DNA of 64,000 nucleotides, from the NCBI GenBank assembly GCA_029449235.1, contig JANATG010000002.1, positions 2,356,001 through 2,420,000 on the forward strand, in the 5' to 3' direction. A program made the position numbers and the translations under genes. A model generated the notes under the pieces. The model did not search any database, had not been told where the DNA came from, and was given only the letters and a program-made list of their open reading frames with translations. Source of the stretch: Linnemannia schmuckeri (taxonomy: Eukaryota; Mortierellomycota; Mortierellomycetes; Mortierellales; Mortierellaceae). Shown here one piece after another: positions 22,302 to 33,939 of the stretch; positions within the stretch are counted from its first letter, which is position 1, and each line of letters starts with the position of its first letter.

Positions 22302-24773
22302 TTAGGCGTAGTGGACTTCCGAGAAGGGCAGGAAGGTCTGTCGGTCTTGAATGGTTTGCAAGTCAAGCTCTACAAGACCAGCCATCATCGACTCGTAAAG
22401 CCACTCCATCATGTTGGGGTCCTCCGCTGTTGGCGTGCCGAAAACAGAGGTGGCTGTGGTCCCGTTCAAGTGAGCAAACATGCGCATAAGGTCTTCCTGA
22501 GACAATTCGTTATCGATACCCCCATCGACATCCAGGCGACGGGCTGCCAGAGCCTGAACCGCCTGCGCCTCCTTCATAAGGTCCAACTGCATCTTCCATT
22601 CGAGAGCCTCGCTCATCCGTCTGTCGCTCTCATAGTCCTGAGCCATTGCCTTGCTCTCTTCCTCCTGAGCAGCGGTCGCTGTGGTTGTCGAATCCTGCTT
22701 GTTCAAAGTCAGCTCTGCGTTGTTGAGACCAGCAGATGCAATGGTCTGCATTAGCTCATAGATGACCCCGGACATCAGCAAGGGGTTCTTTTCCAGTGTC
22801 GAGGGCTTCTTGGAGGGAGACTCCATGCACATCCAGGGCCGATCCGACATGTCGTCCTCCTTGGATCCGAGAGGCTTGGGACCAAATTGAAGGTTGTCGG
22901 CCAGATGAATCTCAGGGATAAGCGTGGTATGAATAAAAACGGGACTCTCGTCTTTCCAGGACTTGCCACTGACAGAGGACGAGTTGGGGACATCCTTGTT
23001 CAAGTTGGGCTTGATGATAGGCGACTGAGGTCGAGGCATGGTCAATGTGATGTTTTTGGCGTTGCTGGCGTTAGGGTTGATGGCAGTACGGGTGAGGAGC
23101 GATGCCAATAGCGATTGGCTCTCGCTCGAAAGAGATGTTGATGGAGTCAGCAAGAGTTGTTGAGGGGTAGCAGTCGATGCTGCGCGGGTGATAGTTGCCT
23201 GAGCCAATTGACGCTTGCTCGCCTCCAATTCTTCCTTGAGTCGCTGGTTCTCTGCCTGAACAATAGTCACTGCCTCCCGCAAATGCCGTGCCTCTGTTTT
23301 GTGCTGCTCAACCTGTCCTTCCAATGTACTGATATATTCTGTGGGAAGGAAAAAAATATAAATGAACGAATGTTAATCGATTTGCAATTTGGCTCCAAGA
23401 TGTTCACGATGAGGCTATGTGGCAAAAAAGATAAATCACGCACCCTTTCTCCTGACACGGAAGTTTCTGGCGGAGATCTTGTTGCGGAGCTGTCGACGTT
23501 CCTTAGAGGTCATCTTCTTCAAGTCTTTCGAGGAAGGAATGTCGTCGGTCTTGATGCCGGGTTGAGTTTTGAGACCGTGTGTCTGTCCTGGCTCACTGCT
23601 CTCTGCGGTCTCCGATTCATCTCCATCAGAATCTATGTTCTCATCCTTTTCCTCAGCCTCCTTGGATGCCTCAATCAAATACTTGGTCGACTCCAACAAA
23701 CGAGCCAAAGTCTCCTCGATTTCTTCCCGAGTCAGCTTTCCTGTAAACAGTTGAGGGACCAGTGGCGTCTGCATCTGCTGTTGAAGTAAGAACTGGAGGG
23801 TTGCCGCCGAGAGGGTGGTGTTAGTGGTCGAGGTCAAACTAGCCAATGTTGGAGGTGTCTTGGCGCTAATGGGTGTGAGTGCAGGTGCAGGTGCAGGTGC
23901 AGGTGGGGTCTCAGCCTTGGCCTTCTTCCGTGAGGCTGGTGATGGCTCTGGGCTAGATCGCTTCTTTGGAGATGGTGCTTGAGCTGGTGTTGGCGACGAT
24001 GTCTTTGTAGGTGCCTTGATAGGCGGTGGTGCTGATGGTGTGGTAGCAGCAGCGGCGGTAACTGCGGTTGATTTAGAAGAGTCCAGAAGTATGGCGACTA
24101 TTGATTAAAAAAAAATGGTGGCAAGTAGGGACAACGTCGTTAGTGTCTTGGCGAATACATTACAAAAATAGAAAAAAAAGACGGCGTTACTCTTGAGTAC
24201 TTCGTATGGAGACTTACTTTGCGCAGTAACAGCAGCGGCCGAAATGGATGCCTCGGGGGCCTTCATGGTAGAGGCGGCAGGTGATGCAGCAGGAGTAGCA
24301 AGGTTCTGAGGAGGAACAGTGGACTCGGTAGGGGTGGTCAGCTGGGCAACCAGAGAGCTGTTGTCGATGGAGACATTGGTCGAGGTGACCTGTGACTGAG
24401 CTTGCTGTTCTTGCTGTTGCTGCAGGTTATGGGCAAGTAGGAAGCGAAGGTCTTGTTCCTCTGCTTTGAGAGACTTCTCTGCTAGGGTATCCACTTGGCT
24501 TGGGAAGCCCTCGAGCAAAGGGAGATTCTCGAGGTTGTTGAGACTACCGAAGGTTGAGAGGTCGAGTAGCGAGTCTGAGGAGAGGCTTGAGGGGCTGTTG
24601 GTCACGGCATTGAAGTCTTCGTTGTTCAGTAGGAACGAGAACAGGTCCGAATTGGAATCAGCAGGGTCGAGGAGATCAAGCTCGAAAAAGTCACCAAACA
24701 TGGCAGTGTTGTCGTTCATCGAGCTGTTGTCAGAGTTGGAGTTGCCATTTGACAGTGGGGTGTTGTCGGCCAT
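22302..24773 (-). CDS. bZIP transcription factor (748 aa, 3 exons)
   Basis: Exons (minus): 24218-24773, 23444-24097, 22302-23338; 749 codons including TAA. The N-terminal part is acidic and Ser/Asn-rich with repeated Leu/Phe/Asp patches (FGDFFELDLLD), consistent with an activation domain. A Pro/Ala/Thr-rich segment follows, with a tandem Ala-Pro repeat and two basic patches (KKRS and SRKKAK) that may be nuclear signals. The basic region reads ERRQLRNKISARNFRVRRK (about residues 384-403) and continues directly into a zipper (EYISTLEGQV, LREAV, LKEEL) across the exon 2/3 junction. The Asn and Arg of the N-x-x-x-R signature are present (NKISARNFR), so DNA binding is expected in the nucleus. Target genes unknown. 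Confidence 0.9.
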
Positions 24774-26737
24774 GGGGGAACAGAGTCGACTTTTTATTTG
24801 ACTTTTGATTGCAGCTTGGCGTGGAGGGTTGGTTGGGATGGGGGTGCGAGGATGAAAGAGAGAAGTAGTAAGGAAGTCAAGGGCGGAGCTGTATGTGGAG
24901 GCTGGGAAACAAGCGGGAAAGGATGAGAAAGGTGGTTGTTGAGTGAAGGAAGTGAAAGGACGGAAGAGTGAATAAGAAAAGGAAAAGTGAAGAAAGGAGT
25001 GAATTTTGACCCAACAAAGCATCAATTAAATCATTTTTCTGCGGGGGAGGAGAGAGGAATAGTGCGGCGCAGAGTGCAAGGGACCACTCAGAGAAATGAC
25101 CCGAATCAGTAGAAATAAGACACATACAACACGCACCGATCGCATCCGAATCGAGCGTTTCTTTTTTTTTTTTTCTTATCGCACTCGCTCACTGAAGACA
25201 CTTGGCATCACTGAGGTACCGCAATTGACGTAACAAGACAAAGCAAAACGGGAGGCAACTTTTTTTTTTTTCCTTCTTTTTTCGAGGCGAAGTGCTGTTC
25301 CTTTTATCAGTTTTTTTGTGTCGCTTGTTTCGTCTTTTTTTCTTCTTTGCTATCAACAACAGCGACGACAACGCAATGAGTGAATGAACCATGAGTAGAT
25401 ACTGCGGCACTTTCTTTCTCGCGAGTGAGCTCCCAGTCCTTTGTTAGTATAAAATACAGTTCAGTCGGCTCCCATAACCATGAAAAATGACGGCATTCCG
25501 CTGTATTTTTCAATTGCTTCCCCTGCTTGTCGATTTTCCTTCTGGCAAGATCCATTTCATTTGTCACACACACAGCCTTTTGTCCTGATTTGTGACTGAC
25601 AAATCGCTGACGCGTCGCGCCTGCTGTTATTCGCCGGGCGTCATGTGACTGATTACAGGTTGTCATTTCCTCTCTCCTTCTCTCCTGTCTTCATCTCTTT
25701 CCTCTAAGTGAAAAAAAAAAAAAAATCCTCCTCTAAGTGCGGACCATTGGCCAACAAGGGGTGTTGAAGACGCATAATGAAAAATGGACCTTCTTCCACG
25801 AAGTCTAGCTCACCTAGTCCCTTGATCGGGTATTTGTAGTGCACTACCAACCAACCAATGCTTGCATTAATGCGACAGTAAGAAGATGATACTTCAACTC
25901 AGCAAAAAAAAAAAAAAACGATCATTGGCAGAGTACCTACTGTATTTTCTTAAGCTATGGCAAACTCCAACCCTTCTCTTTCCCTTCCCTCTCTCTTGTC
26001 TTTTCTCTAATGCTTATATGTTATTGAAAGACGCCTCTCCTTGGCGTGTATGTTCAAAACTGTTCAAAGCTGTTATATTTTCACGCACTTTTTGTTCGGC
26101 TTCGGCAAGCTATTCGATCCACATTTCAGATGTTCATATCTCAGTCTGTTGAGAAACATCAGCGATAGGAACATGGTCGCCTGATAACCGTACAAAAGGA
26201 CTGGCTGTATGTTATTTTTGAGTAATGCGATGGTGAATGATGGCCATGCGCGCGTTTGCTCCCCTTACCCCTTCCCTGAAAAAGGGAGTATGCAATTGTA
26301 TCCCTGTGTGCAGGCACAGTATGGTACATGGTCCTTCTGTTATGTTTTTGTGTTTTTATGTTTTTGTGTTGTAGTTTCGCTGTGATCACGGGAACACCAG
26401 TATCAGCAGCAACGCCAATTTGCGTGCACAGACAGCAGGGTCATCTTTCCGCCCATTGGTCGCCTGTCCTGTCTACTATGTGTGTGCTTGCTTGTTTTGC
26501 TTGTGTTTTACTAGTAGTGCGTTGCTTGTGTTGCTTGTGTTGCTGTTGTTAGTTAGCCTCTGTTTTCTTGCTGTTCCTTTGCCCCTTCGCCCTGCCCTCC
26601 TTCCTTCTGATCTTTCTCCCCTTTCCCTCCTCGCCGTTCCCGATTGTATCCCTTTACTCTACTCCCTTGCTCCTCATTCAAAAAATAACAACTGCATTCA
26701 TTCGTTCACTTAACAGTTTTTTTTCTGCAATTCACCG
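24774..26737. promoter_or_regulatory. Long divergent intergenic region between bZIP and F-box-like genes
   Basis: About 2 kb. The left side is GA-rich on plus (leader of the bZIP gene) and the right side, 26470-26700, is CT-rich with TTGCTTGTGT repeats (leader of the plus-strand gene). Several A or T homopolymers of 12-15 occur, one (25711-25725) flanked by a 10-bp direct repeat. No gene is supported between. Confidence 0.45.
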
Positions 26738-29725
26738 ATGCTCCAGGCTGACAATCCTTCGACAGTCGGAACTCCCAACGCGGCAGCGACAATCACAGCA
26801 ACAGAAACCATCGCCGCAATATCTGAAGACAGCAATACCATGACAACCGTCAAACTCTTCCTCAGCCCACCACTGCAACTACAATCCTCACAACAAGTAC
26901 AACCACCTACTACAACCATCACTACCACCACCGTTGACCTACTACAACAGCCGGAGGCGGCGTTGGCCCATGCTATGGTCACACTCTCGTCTGCCAATAG
27001 GGTCTTCCAGATCCCCGAACTAGCAGACAACATCGCTGTCTACCTGCGCCCAATCTACATGAGTCAACTCCGCTTGGTCTCAAGAGCGCTCTATATCGCT
27101 TACAGACCTCACCTTCGTCTCCACCTTCATCGAGGGTCTACTGAGTCCTGGACATCTTTTCCGACGCTTCAGGACCCGATTGTTGCTGACACTACTACTA
27201 TTGCTACTGTCACCACTGCTACTACTGTGAGCAAGACTGCTGACAAGGAGGAGCCTTGTGATGAGGGCGAGGTCAAGGAGCGCACACTGGACAGCGACGC
27301 AGTTGCTAAAACAACGACGACTGCGACGGCAACGACATTAACAACAACAACACCGAGTGCGACATCAGCTATAGCAGAGGCTGCTACTGAGCCACCTGTA
27401 TCGCTTGTCATCCAGGATTCAAACCTTCGCCCTCAACAGCAACAGCAACGAAAACAACATGACAAAGAAGAAAAGGAAAAGGTCGAAGCGCTCAAGCCTG
27501 CGCCCAAGAAGGCCGGAAACAGATACGGATACGAGGACGGGCTCACTTACGGAAATCTTGTCGAGACCCTCACGACGGACTCGCTCGACAACCTCGAACG
27601 GCTCATCCCCATCATGCGACAATGCCCCAACATACATACCCTCTCCATCACTCGCTGGAACAAGGAGCTTAGCGTCTTTGAGGACCTCTTGCATAACTCG
27701 CCGCGTCTGAAGACCTTGTCGGTTGCCTTTTATACTACCGTCGACTTGACCGAGTTTCTGAGGACGCTCACGGGGACGTCAGCCTCAAGCAAGGCTGACG
27801 GAATTGGAAGTACTGCTGCTGGTGCTCAAGGACGTCAAAGAGGAGCGGGATGTAGGACGCTGCAGTCATTGGATATCAAGCATCGTGTGCCGGACATTAA
27901 CCCTATTGAATGGAAGGCTCTGAAGGCTGCGCTGGATGTTCTCCCTTCCCTGCGCCACCTCTCTCTAACGGGTGTCGAGTTCACTGGAGGCGTTGACAAC
28001 AATGGCGAAGGAGGTGTCGTGGGCGGCCCAGGGGTCGCTCCACAGGGATTGGCCGCTTTTCTCAATGGCAGTCATTCAACTCTGACCCCTTGGCACAGTA
28101 CCACCACAGGCACTTCAGCCTCAAGTTTCTCACTATCGTCAATGCAGCCCCAACAACTGCAAGGAATTTTCCCAAAGATCCAGTCTCTGTCGCTCAGTAT
28201 CTGTGATTGCCCTGCTTCTACAATGCAGGAGATCAACAGAGTTTTCCCGGGTCTGACGTCCTTGGAGCTGAACCGATGTCGGAGCAATTGGTTCCAGGTC
28301 TTTGAACCAGATCCGTCGATGCCAGCCTCACCCCACCTGGATCCAACAACCGCCTCTGTCACCTCCTTTGTTTCGCCCACCTCCAATGCTGTTAGCGTCA
28401 GTATCGCGACTGGGGCCTTGTCAAGTCATATCAATCATTCGACACCAAGCTCTCAAACCCACGCCCATCCTCCGGCACCTGTACTACCCCGAGTGCCTTT
28501 CCCAGAACTGCGACATCTCAAGCTCACAGCGCGTCAGGGATACGAGATCCTATTGTTTAACTTGGATCTTGTCGCCCACCGACCCTACTTGACATCAATC
28601 GAGATCTATGACATGTCACTGAAGATCGAGACGCTGAGCTCACTGGTGTCGGTCTGTAAGTCCGAGGGGCGGTTCTTAAAACGGTGGGCGCATTCTGTTA
28701 GTGGCGCCTACATGTCGTTGGACGAGATTCAGACGTACCTTTCCTGGGACGAGATTCAAACCAACGAGGTTCCCTCTTTGTCAAAAGTTCAGCATCTTTA
28801 TGTTCAAAAGGTAAACGAACTTAAACGAACTTTACTTAATTAGTCTCATATTTTCTTCTCTCTCTTTTTCTCTCTGAATTTCACGATCTCAAGGTTATTA
28901 ACAATTTGAATTCCTCATCTTTTTATTTACCAAATATCATTTTAGCCGGGAGTTGTATCGTTTGGGTCAACATTGACGAGTCTACACATTGGCGACGAGG
29001 GGAACTTCCGAGGGACTTATGCAATGAGGTCGAATGTGATAAAGACCTGGAACGAGCTCCTACAAAAACTACCTCGTCTCCGTGTCCTCAAAATCGACCA
29101 GCGCCTCAAGGGGTACTGCATCTTTCAGCACCTTGGTCATCAGCCCGTCATTGAGTCTGCCTGTTGCAGTAACAAGGTGTGTAGCATCGCCGAGGCCAAG
29201 GACAAAGAAGTAGCACCGACGACGGCGACAGAAGGGACAATGACAGAGGAGGGGTGTGCGAAGGAAGGGGAGCATCAGGCTGGGAGCTTTGAGACTTCTG
29301 AGGGCGCTTGGTCGATCCAGGTGTCGTCGCCATCATCGACGACTGACCACCACTACAGGAATATACCCTACGCTCTGTCGGCAGCAGAAACAACTGAACT
29401 AACTGATACCTCAGCGCCCACACCCGCACCCACGCTCTCACCAATACTAACGCCAGTATCTGTATCATCAGCAACGGAAACGGCGACGATGTCAGCAGCA
29501 TCAACACCGAAGCTGGAGACACCGTTCCTGGAAGAACTCCACGTCACCTTTGAATGGGATCTGGACGTGTCGACCGCAGATCTGGATCGAGAACTGATTC
29601 AGCGGTTTAGGCTGCTGGAGAGACTGTATATGACCAGTATGCGGAAACCTGATGGCTTTGCTGCCTTTACAAAGCAGACTCGGCCTGGCCTAGCCATTGT
29701 GCATCGACGGCACGAGAACTTGTAG
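26738..29725 (+). CDS. Large F-box-like / leucine-rich protein (950 aa, 2 exons)
   Basis: Exons 26738-28810 and 28946-29725 join in phase 0 (CAAAAG|gtaaac and ttttag|CCGGGA), giving 951 codons with TAG. After a Thr-rich low-complexity start, residues about 89-130 read as an F-box-like motif (RVFQIPELADNIAVYL then LRLVSRALY). The body has irregular leucine-rich repeats (LKTLSVAFYT, LRHLSLTGVEF, LRVLKIDQRL) interrupted by Thr/Ser/Gln-rich inserts. Such proteins usually present substrates to SCF ubiquitin ligases; the substrate is unknown. Length is more than twice that of the short F-box proteins at 37-46 kb and sequence similarity to them is weak, so it is a separate subfamily. The ATG at 26738 follows a CT-rich leader. 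Confidence 0.8.
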
Positions 29726-29864
29726 TAATAGAAGTGTAGCGAAATCTCACCAACGAAATATACCCAACCACAGAAATAAAAGAATAAAAAAAAAAAAAAC
29801 AAAAATTAATGAGCAGTGTGTCCAAATCAACCATTTTTTATGTGTGAAGAGTGATTGTAGAAAA

Positions 29865-32800
29865 CTAGGGCAAAAAGTTGGATCGGAACTTTTTCACTTC
29901 AACCATGACGGTTTGGATCCCTACAGGCTGATGCGACCATCCTCTCGTACTTGTCGCCATCGCCGTATTTTGTCCATTACCACCACCAGGTTGTCCCGCA
30001 CTAGACCCTCCAAGCTCCAGCAGTTTCTCGTCCAACAGACTGTGGAACCGGGTATAATAGACGATCAACTGGCCCAGAACCTGGTGGAGGACCAATGTGC
30101 CGTTCTTGAAGCTCGAAAAGTGTTGGATCACGCTGGTGTTGATTGATAGAAGTGATTGGCGCCAGGTGTTGCTGAATCCGTACGACGCCCTCTCGAAGTG
30201 GTCTAGTTTAACAAATGTCAACGCGAAAAAAAACAACCAATGCATTTGTTAAGCGACCAGTAAACGAGCGAAGTGTGCAGGCGATCCTTTTGGTATTAGT
30301 ATGTTCATAAAGGTTGCTTACCGAGTTGAACTTTTGATACTCCGCCTGCAATTTCGACCATACGGATGAAAGAAATGAGTTCGCCAAAGTACGGCTTAAG
30401 CTCCTCTTCGACAAATAGGGCAATTGACTGGTGGAGTGCTTGCTTCCAGTGATCTGTTTCTGTCTCCACGCCACTTGTCCGAACATCCTAAAAACAAAGC
30501 GATGAAAGCGCACATTAGCAAACTTACAGAAAGACTCAAAACGAGACCATCGCAGAAGAACATCACACCAGTTACAGTCGAAAACTTACAGCCAGGAGAG
30601 TGAGGACGAGGTCGAAGGTGTTGATCAAGAAAATTAGCCGGCTCTTGGTATCTGGGAATGTCTTCGACATGATCTCAAACAGTGAACTTGTCTCCAGCCT
30701 TAACAGCGCTAACCTAAATCAATCGAAAAAATATTTGTTTAGCATGATTAATTGTGCCTAATACATATCCCCCTTTAATACATACACTAACATGTCGTAC
30801 CTTGGCATAACGTCCGTTTTCTCATCGTTCAGCATCAGCAATGAGCTGGCAAACTCTCCATATCGCCTTGCAATCTAATGTAGTGAGTGAGGTCAGCAAT
30901 GACATAATGGTCAGTTACACAATAACAGATCCTTAAGCTTAAACAAGATGTACACTTTCGTGAATCAAAAATAGCACACATACCCAGTGAGGATGAACAT
31001 TCTTTGGCTTGATCTTAGTCTTAGCCTTGCGTACGCTTTCAATATGCATATCCACGACAATCTGGAACCTCGGCCAGAGTACCATATGGATTGCATCCCC
31101 GTACTTGTCAAGCATAGGGATCTTTCTCCGTTCCAGTTCCCTGGCCAGTTGGTGGTTGATCCTCAGACAAAGTAGGATTCCAATCGCGTCAAAACTTGAA
31201 TCAGCGTACTCTTTGACATTGGCCAGCCCAAGCTTGAGCGTGGGTTCAAAGATCTGGGAGAACACTGCCTGAATCCCGTCAATGTCCGGTTGCGACCGTT
31301 TTGAAAAGTACTCCACTAAAAAGAGATACTCCGAACTGGCATTGTCAATCAGTGCCAAGTTGAAACTCCTGAACAGAGCCTCGTATGGGTATTTCTATTG
31401 AGGCAGCGGCAGGAGACAGAAGAAAAAATTGTCAACGAACGTTCTCACACGAGCATGTTGAATCGTTAGAAGAACGCTTCGACATACATCTTGACAACAT
31501 ACCAAGTTCTTCTCGTTGGCGACGTGGATCAAGATCAGTCCAGCATCTTGGTTCTTTAGCGTGTCCAGGCGCGACCCAACAGCAAAGACGTTTGTCTTTT
31601 GATGCAGTGCCTTTGTTGTCCCAAAAAGGCCTATTAGAGTAAATAACACTCAAAATCGGTCAATATCATGTTCAGCCAGGCTTTTTAATACCTGAAACAC
31701 ATTGGCAAGCAAATGTGAGATGTTGTACCTTTCCGGGCATTCTCGTCTGCGCAAAGCATCTCGTACTTGTCTCCAACGACACTCTGGAAGTCAAGCATAA
31801 ATATAGGTTTTGTTAGGTAAATAGCATTTAGAGCGCAATATCAAAGTCATGCCTTGCGTATGTCTGATCGAGGCCCTTGATATGTACCTGTAACTTCTCC
31901 AGTCCGGTTGCGTAGTTCTCGAATTGGTTGGAAAAGTACCACCGCAAGGTGTTGGCATAGGTCTGTCGAATCTCTGCAGCAACCTCGCTGTGCCTTTCCA
32001 TCACAAACTGATTGAGCTCCTTGTACTTCAAAAGGACCGAGTGTTGCATGATCTGGACATTGGTGTTGGGTATCCTGAATGACTTAATCTTCGCGAGTAA
32101 GAACTCCCGAATCTTTTCCACAGTCTATCAGTTGAACACGTATACAATTTGGACCTTGTTAGAATATTTGATCATATCCTTCTTGACGATGCTGTACTCA
32201 TTTGTCGGTGTCGCTATTGATATCTGTAAGCTTACCTTGATACGCAGCCTCTCAAGTTCAGGACCAACCTCCTTCAAGGCGCGAATGTGTCTTCCCTGCC
32301 GTGCCTTGGCATGATACATCTTGCTATTCAGGTCTCCAAGTGCCGCTAACCATGTGTCGTCGACTTCGCCGTCGTAGATCTTGCGGATCAATTGCGGGGT
32401 GACCAAAATGCCCTCCAGCAACTCGTTCAAGTGGTTTTCGACCGCCATCCTGTTCTTAAGTTGAATGCTCATAGAAACTGACTTTGTCTGAAGGGTCTGA
32501 ATCTCGGTCGAAATGTTTCCTAGGTCCGTCTGGAAAATGCTGAGGAGGTTCTCCATTGTCTCCAAGATTTCATCACACGACTTGATCTGACCATGAAGAT
32601 CCACGAACGCCTGGCTCTGATGAACGTCTACAAGGATAGGTAAGAAGTAGAGGATATCGTGTCAGCCAATCTCCATCGTTTTAGTTTCCAATCTGTAAGA
32701 GGCAATTGATTTCTCAAGCTCTCACCACAATTGCTTACAGTCGTCCTCATGATCCTGTCCAACGATATCGAGCTCACTCTCGATGTGGTGTGCATACTCC

Positions 32801-33530
32801 CGAAGATCCATTCCCTAAAGGTTTCATGGTGACGTTCAAAAGTTTTGATTAGCGATTTCGTTCGGGGTGTCAATTGGCGTAGCAAATAAACAGGGGGAAG
32901 GTTTTGACAACCAACCTTGGCCAGCGCTTGCTTCACAAACTCGTCTTCCTGGAACTCTGATATACGATCTATTATTATTAGCATATCAGAAAGAGGAAGT
33001 GTCAGTAATGGTGCTTGCGGTCATAAATTGCAGAAACTATCGACGAATTGATGCCAAGTTAGAAGAGTATTACCTCCGACCTGCTCGAAGGCGAGATCAT
33101 CCTGAAATGATAGCGGAACTGCTTCTTGTTCAGCCTTTGGTGACAGCGGGCTCGTGGCCTGTGGAGGTGATAGGTGTGAGGTGCAGAACATAGTTGGGTC
33201 AGCTGCTGGTTGCCATCTGTTTCCGGTTGAATGAGCTCAAGAGATGCCATGTCACAGTTTGGGCGTGCTTCAACCCCCATCTGCTGAATGACTGAGTGTT
33301 CTTTGGTTAAGAGATGTGTAGTACGGTACGTTTGCGGGGTCATGGTCATGGTCGTGGTCATCGAGGAGTTCATTGAGGAACTTGAGTCCAGTGAGTGACT
33401 GGCGCTTCTGGGATGTCCTGCGAGCGAGCGAGCCCCCTTGAACAGGTGTTGCCAGACCCTCAAGCAAGTCTGCGGGTCCCGTAGCTGCGGTTGTTTCAGG
33501 TAAGTTAAGAGGCGGTTCTGGTGTTTCCAT
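29865..33530 (-). CDS. VPS52: Vps52, GARP/EARP tethering complex subunit (796 aa, 13 exons)
   Basis: Exons (minus): 33325-33530, 33074-33216, 32916-32956, 32739-32814, 32236-32627, 31888-32124, 31729-31783, 31503-31630, 30984-31394, 30801-30874, 30590-30713, 30322-30487, 29865-30202; 797 codons with TAG. The middle carries the family's diagnostic segments: LREYAHHIESEL, VDLHGQIKSCDEIL, FQTDLGNISTEIQTLQ and later KYPYEALFRSF and IDNASSEYLF. Vps52 joins Vps51, Vps53 and Vps54 to tether endosome-derived vesicles at the trans-Golgi network. The N-terminal 130 residues are Pro/Ser-rich with an Asp/His run and are poorly conserved. The first two splice junctions are the least certain; the others are fixed by the conserved protein. 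No breaks seen. Confidence 0.92.
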
Positions 33531-33939
33531 GAGTGTGCGATGTATGAACAGGGTGTGATGAAGAAGGTAAGAAAGAAGTGGCAGACGCGTCTGCTCGAAA
33601 GCAAGGAAGAGTGAATGTGGAGTGGGCCAAATGGGCAAGCAAGAAAGTGGCTTTGTGCAGTCACCTTTGCTTGCTCCACTTTTGAATTCATTCCACTCGT
33701 TATTAATTATCAGACGCTCTCGCATGTCTCATCTCTCTGTCTGTCTGTCTTTGTCTCTTTCCACTCGCTGCTTGCTCCCTTCTCCACCTCCACCGCCCTT
33801 TTCTTCCCCCTTCATACTTCACACTTCAACGTCTTTGCTTTTTTTTATTTTATTTCCCCATTCCCTTCTTCGCACTTCCAACCCTCCCTTCAAGCTGCTC
33901 GTCCCCGGCCTAAACCTCAACCCCACTCACAACTCAACT
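33531..33939. promoter_or_regulatory. Divergent promoter between VPS52 and AP-1 beta genes
   Basis: 409 bp separate the two start codons, which point away from each other. The half next to the plus-strand gene (33730-33900) is pyrimidine-rich on plus. Shared regulation of two trafficking genes is possible but is inference. Confidence 0.5.

Noticed and set aside
31828..31887. Extension of the VPS52 exon into HIKGLDQTYARHDF
   Set aside because: A GT donor at 31887 and an acceptor at 31784-31785 keep the frame and give KLQSVVGDKYEM; the extension ends in a stop with no later GT donor.
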